Shown: positions 12,810 to 13,363 of the stretch, piece after piece
Numbering within the stretch: position 1 is the stretch's first letter
Layout: each line of letters begins with the position of its first letter
Assembly: GCA_029857975.1 (NCBI GenBank)
Contig: JAOUFX010000022.1
Span: forward strand, 1 to 13,363
DNA from: Deltaproteobacteria bacterium
GTDB lineage: Bacteria; Desulfobacterota; SM23-61
Direction of reading: 5' to 3'
Length of the DNA stretch: 13,363 bases
Position numbers and translations under genes: made by a program
The notes under the pieces: model-generated
Seen by the model: only the letters and a program-made list of their open reading frames with translations
The model's database searches: none
Told to the model about the DNA's origin: nothing

Positions 12810-13363
12810 CTACTTCTTCAACTCGGCCAGAAGAATCCCGCTCAGGATCATTCCCGCTCCCATCCAGCCCCACACCCCCATGTGTTCACCCAGCCACCAC
12901 CGGGCGAACAGAGCCGCGAAGACTGGCTCCAGGGACAGGATGATAGCGGTCCGGGTCGGGGTGGTCCGGCTTTGAGCCCAAGTCTGACCCCAATAGGCTA
13001 AGATCGTGCAAGTTACTGCCAGGTAAAGGGCCGCGCCATAAACGCTGGGGGGAAGGGTCAGATTCATCTTTCCCGACAGGCTGACCCATACAAAACTTCC
13101 CGCGCAGGCGGTCATGAGTTGCAGAAAGGTCAGCCAGAAGGTATCCCCGCGAGGGGAATAGCGGCCGAGAGTTAGAATGTGTCCAGCCCAAAAAAAAGCG
13201 CAAATGAGGGTTAGAACGTCCCCAAAATTAAAGGGTAACCCTTGAGCCTGGTCAGCAGAAGTCAATAAGTATAGCCCCAGGAAGGCCAGGCCAGCTCCCA
13301 GCATGGCTAAACGGGCAGGCATCTGCTGCAAAAGGATTATGGATAGGAGCGGGACCAGAATGA
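12810..13363 (-). CDS. EamA/DMT-family transporter, C-terminal part (5' end outside window)
   Basis: The frame is open from the TAG stop at 12810-12812 to the right edge, so the gene continues beyond base 13363. An internal TTG at 13331 is not its start, because hydrophobic coding sequence (LVPLLSIILLQQ) continues upstream of it. About 184 residues are visible: the end of the first EamA repeat (LGAGLAFLGLYLLT) and the second repeat. That second repeat contains GDVLTLICAFFWAGHILTLGRYSP, a helix with YLAVTCTILAYWGQTWAQ and the family-typical RTAIILSLEPVFAALFARWWLGEHMGVWGWMGAGMILSGILLAE. These 10-helix inner-membrane carriers of the drug/metabolite superfamily mostly export metabolites or amino acids; the substrate is unknown. 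The gene ends convergently with the MFS gene. Confidence 0.88.
   Translation of the reverse strand, partial: ILVPLLSIILLQQMPARLAMLGAGLAFLGLYLLTSADQAQGLPFNFGDVLTLICAFFWAGHILTLGRYSPRGDTFWLTFLQLMTACAGSFVWVSLSGKMNLTLPPSVYGAALYLAVTCTILAYWGQTWAQSRTTPTRTAIILSLEPVFAALFARWWLGEHMGVWGWMGAGMILSGILLAELKK

Noticed and set aside
12464..12943. A 159-codon plus-strand frame across the convergent gap.
   Set aside because: It runs antisense into the EamA gene, has no ribosome site, and its protein is low-complexity Pro/Ser-rich, as expected from a shadow frame.
1..13363. CRISPR arrays, tRNA/rRNA genes, transposases, phage genes, toxin-antitoxin or defence genes.
   Set aside because: None could be recognised on either strand; the only repeats are short palindromes and one inverted pair.

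Overview
This looks like a chromosomal window of ordinary length and moderate-to-high GC from a Gram-negative bacterium. The best guess is an uncultured Desulfobacterota (former Deltaproteobacteria) member with anaerobic or syntrophic carboxylate metabolism. That guess rests on gene style: a Liv-type ABC operon that begins with an AMP-forming acyl-CoA ligase, a LarA-like protein, an OxlT-type MFS carrier, and a CGTCATTCCCGCG-type dispersed palindrome. No rRNA, tRNA, phage, transposase or CRISPR is visible, and taxonomy cannot be proved from this stretch.

Layout, left to right. (1) Bases 2-118 (+) hold the last 38 codons of a gene entering from the left; they read like the C-terminus of a D-isomer-specific 2-hydroxyacid dehydrogenase. 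(2) At 281-1561 (+) lies a 426-aa LarA/DUF2088-like protein with a good promoter and ribosome binding site. (3) At 1697-8788 (-) is a compact six-gene unit, transcribed right to left: acyl-CoA ligase, livG, livH, livM, livK, livF. (4) A 369-bp structured gap follows, then at 9158-10894 (-) an NFACT/RqcH-family protein of ribosome quality control. (5) Divergent from it at 11129-12424 (+) is an MFS transporter of the oxalate/formate-antiporter type. (6) A 385-bp convergent gap carries palindromes inside a 19-bp inverted repeat. (7) At 12810-13363 (-) is the C-terminal half of an EamA/DMT transporter whose start lies beyond the right edge.

How the parts fit. The six-gene unit is a complete high-affinity uptake system (periplasmic binding protein, two permeases, two ATPases) with an enzyme that would trap the imported carboxylic acid as its CoA thioester. 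The binding protein and the ligase together point to an aromatic or other hydrophobic carboxylate rather than leucine, but the substrate cannot be read from sequence. The 2-hydroxyacid dehydrogenase tail beside a LarA-like protein suggests a small 2-hydroxyacid conversion module. The RqcH-like gene is housekeeping and unrelated to these.

I see no clearly new multi-gene system. The observations most worth a second look are the dehydrogenase/LarA-like pairing, the inverted-repeat-bounded element at 12449-12758, the nested palindrome at 8881-8944 upstream of the ligase, the stem-loops inside the liv operon, and the Glu-for-Asp change at the DR motif of the RqcH homologue.
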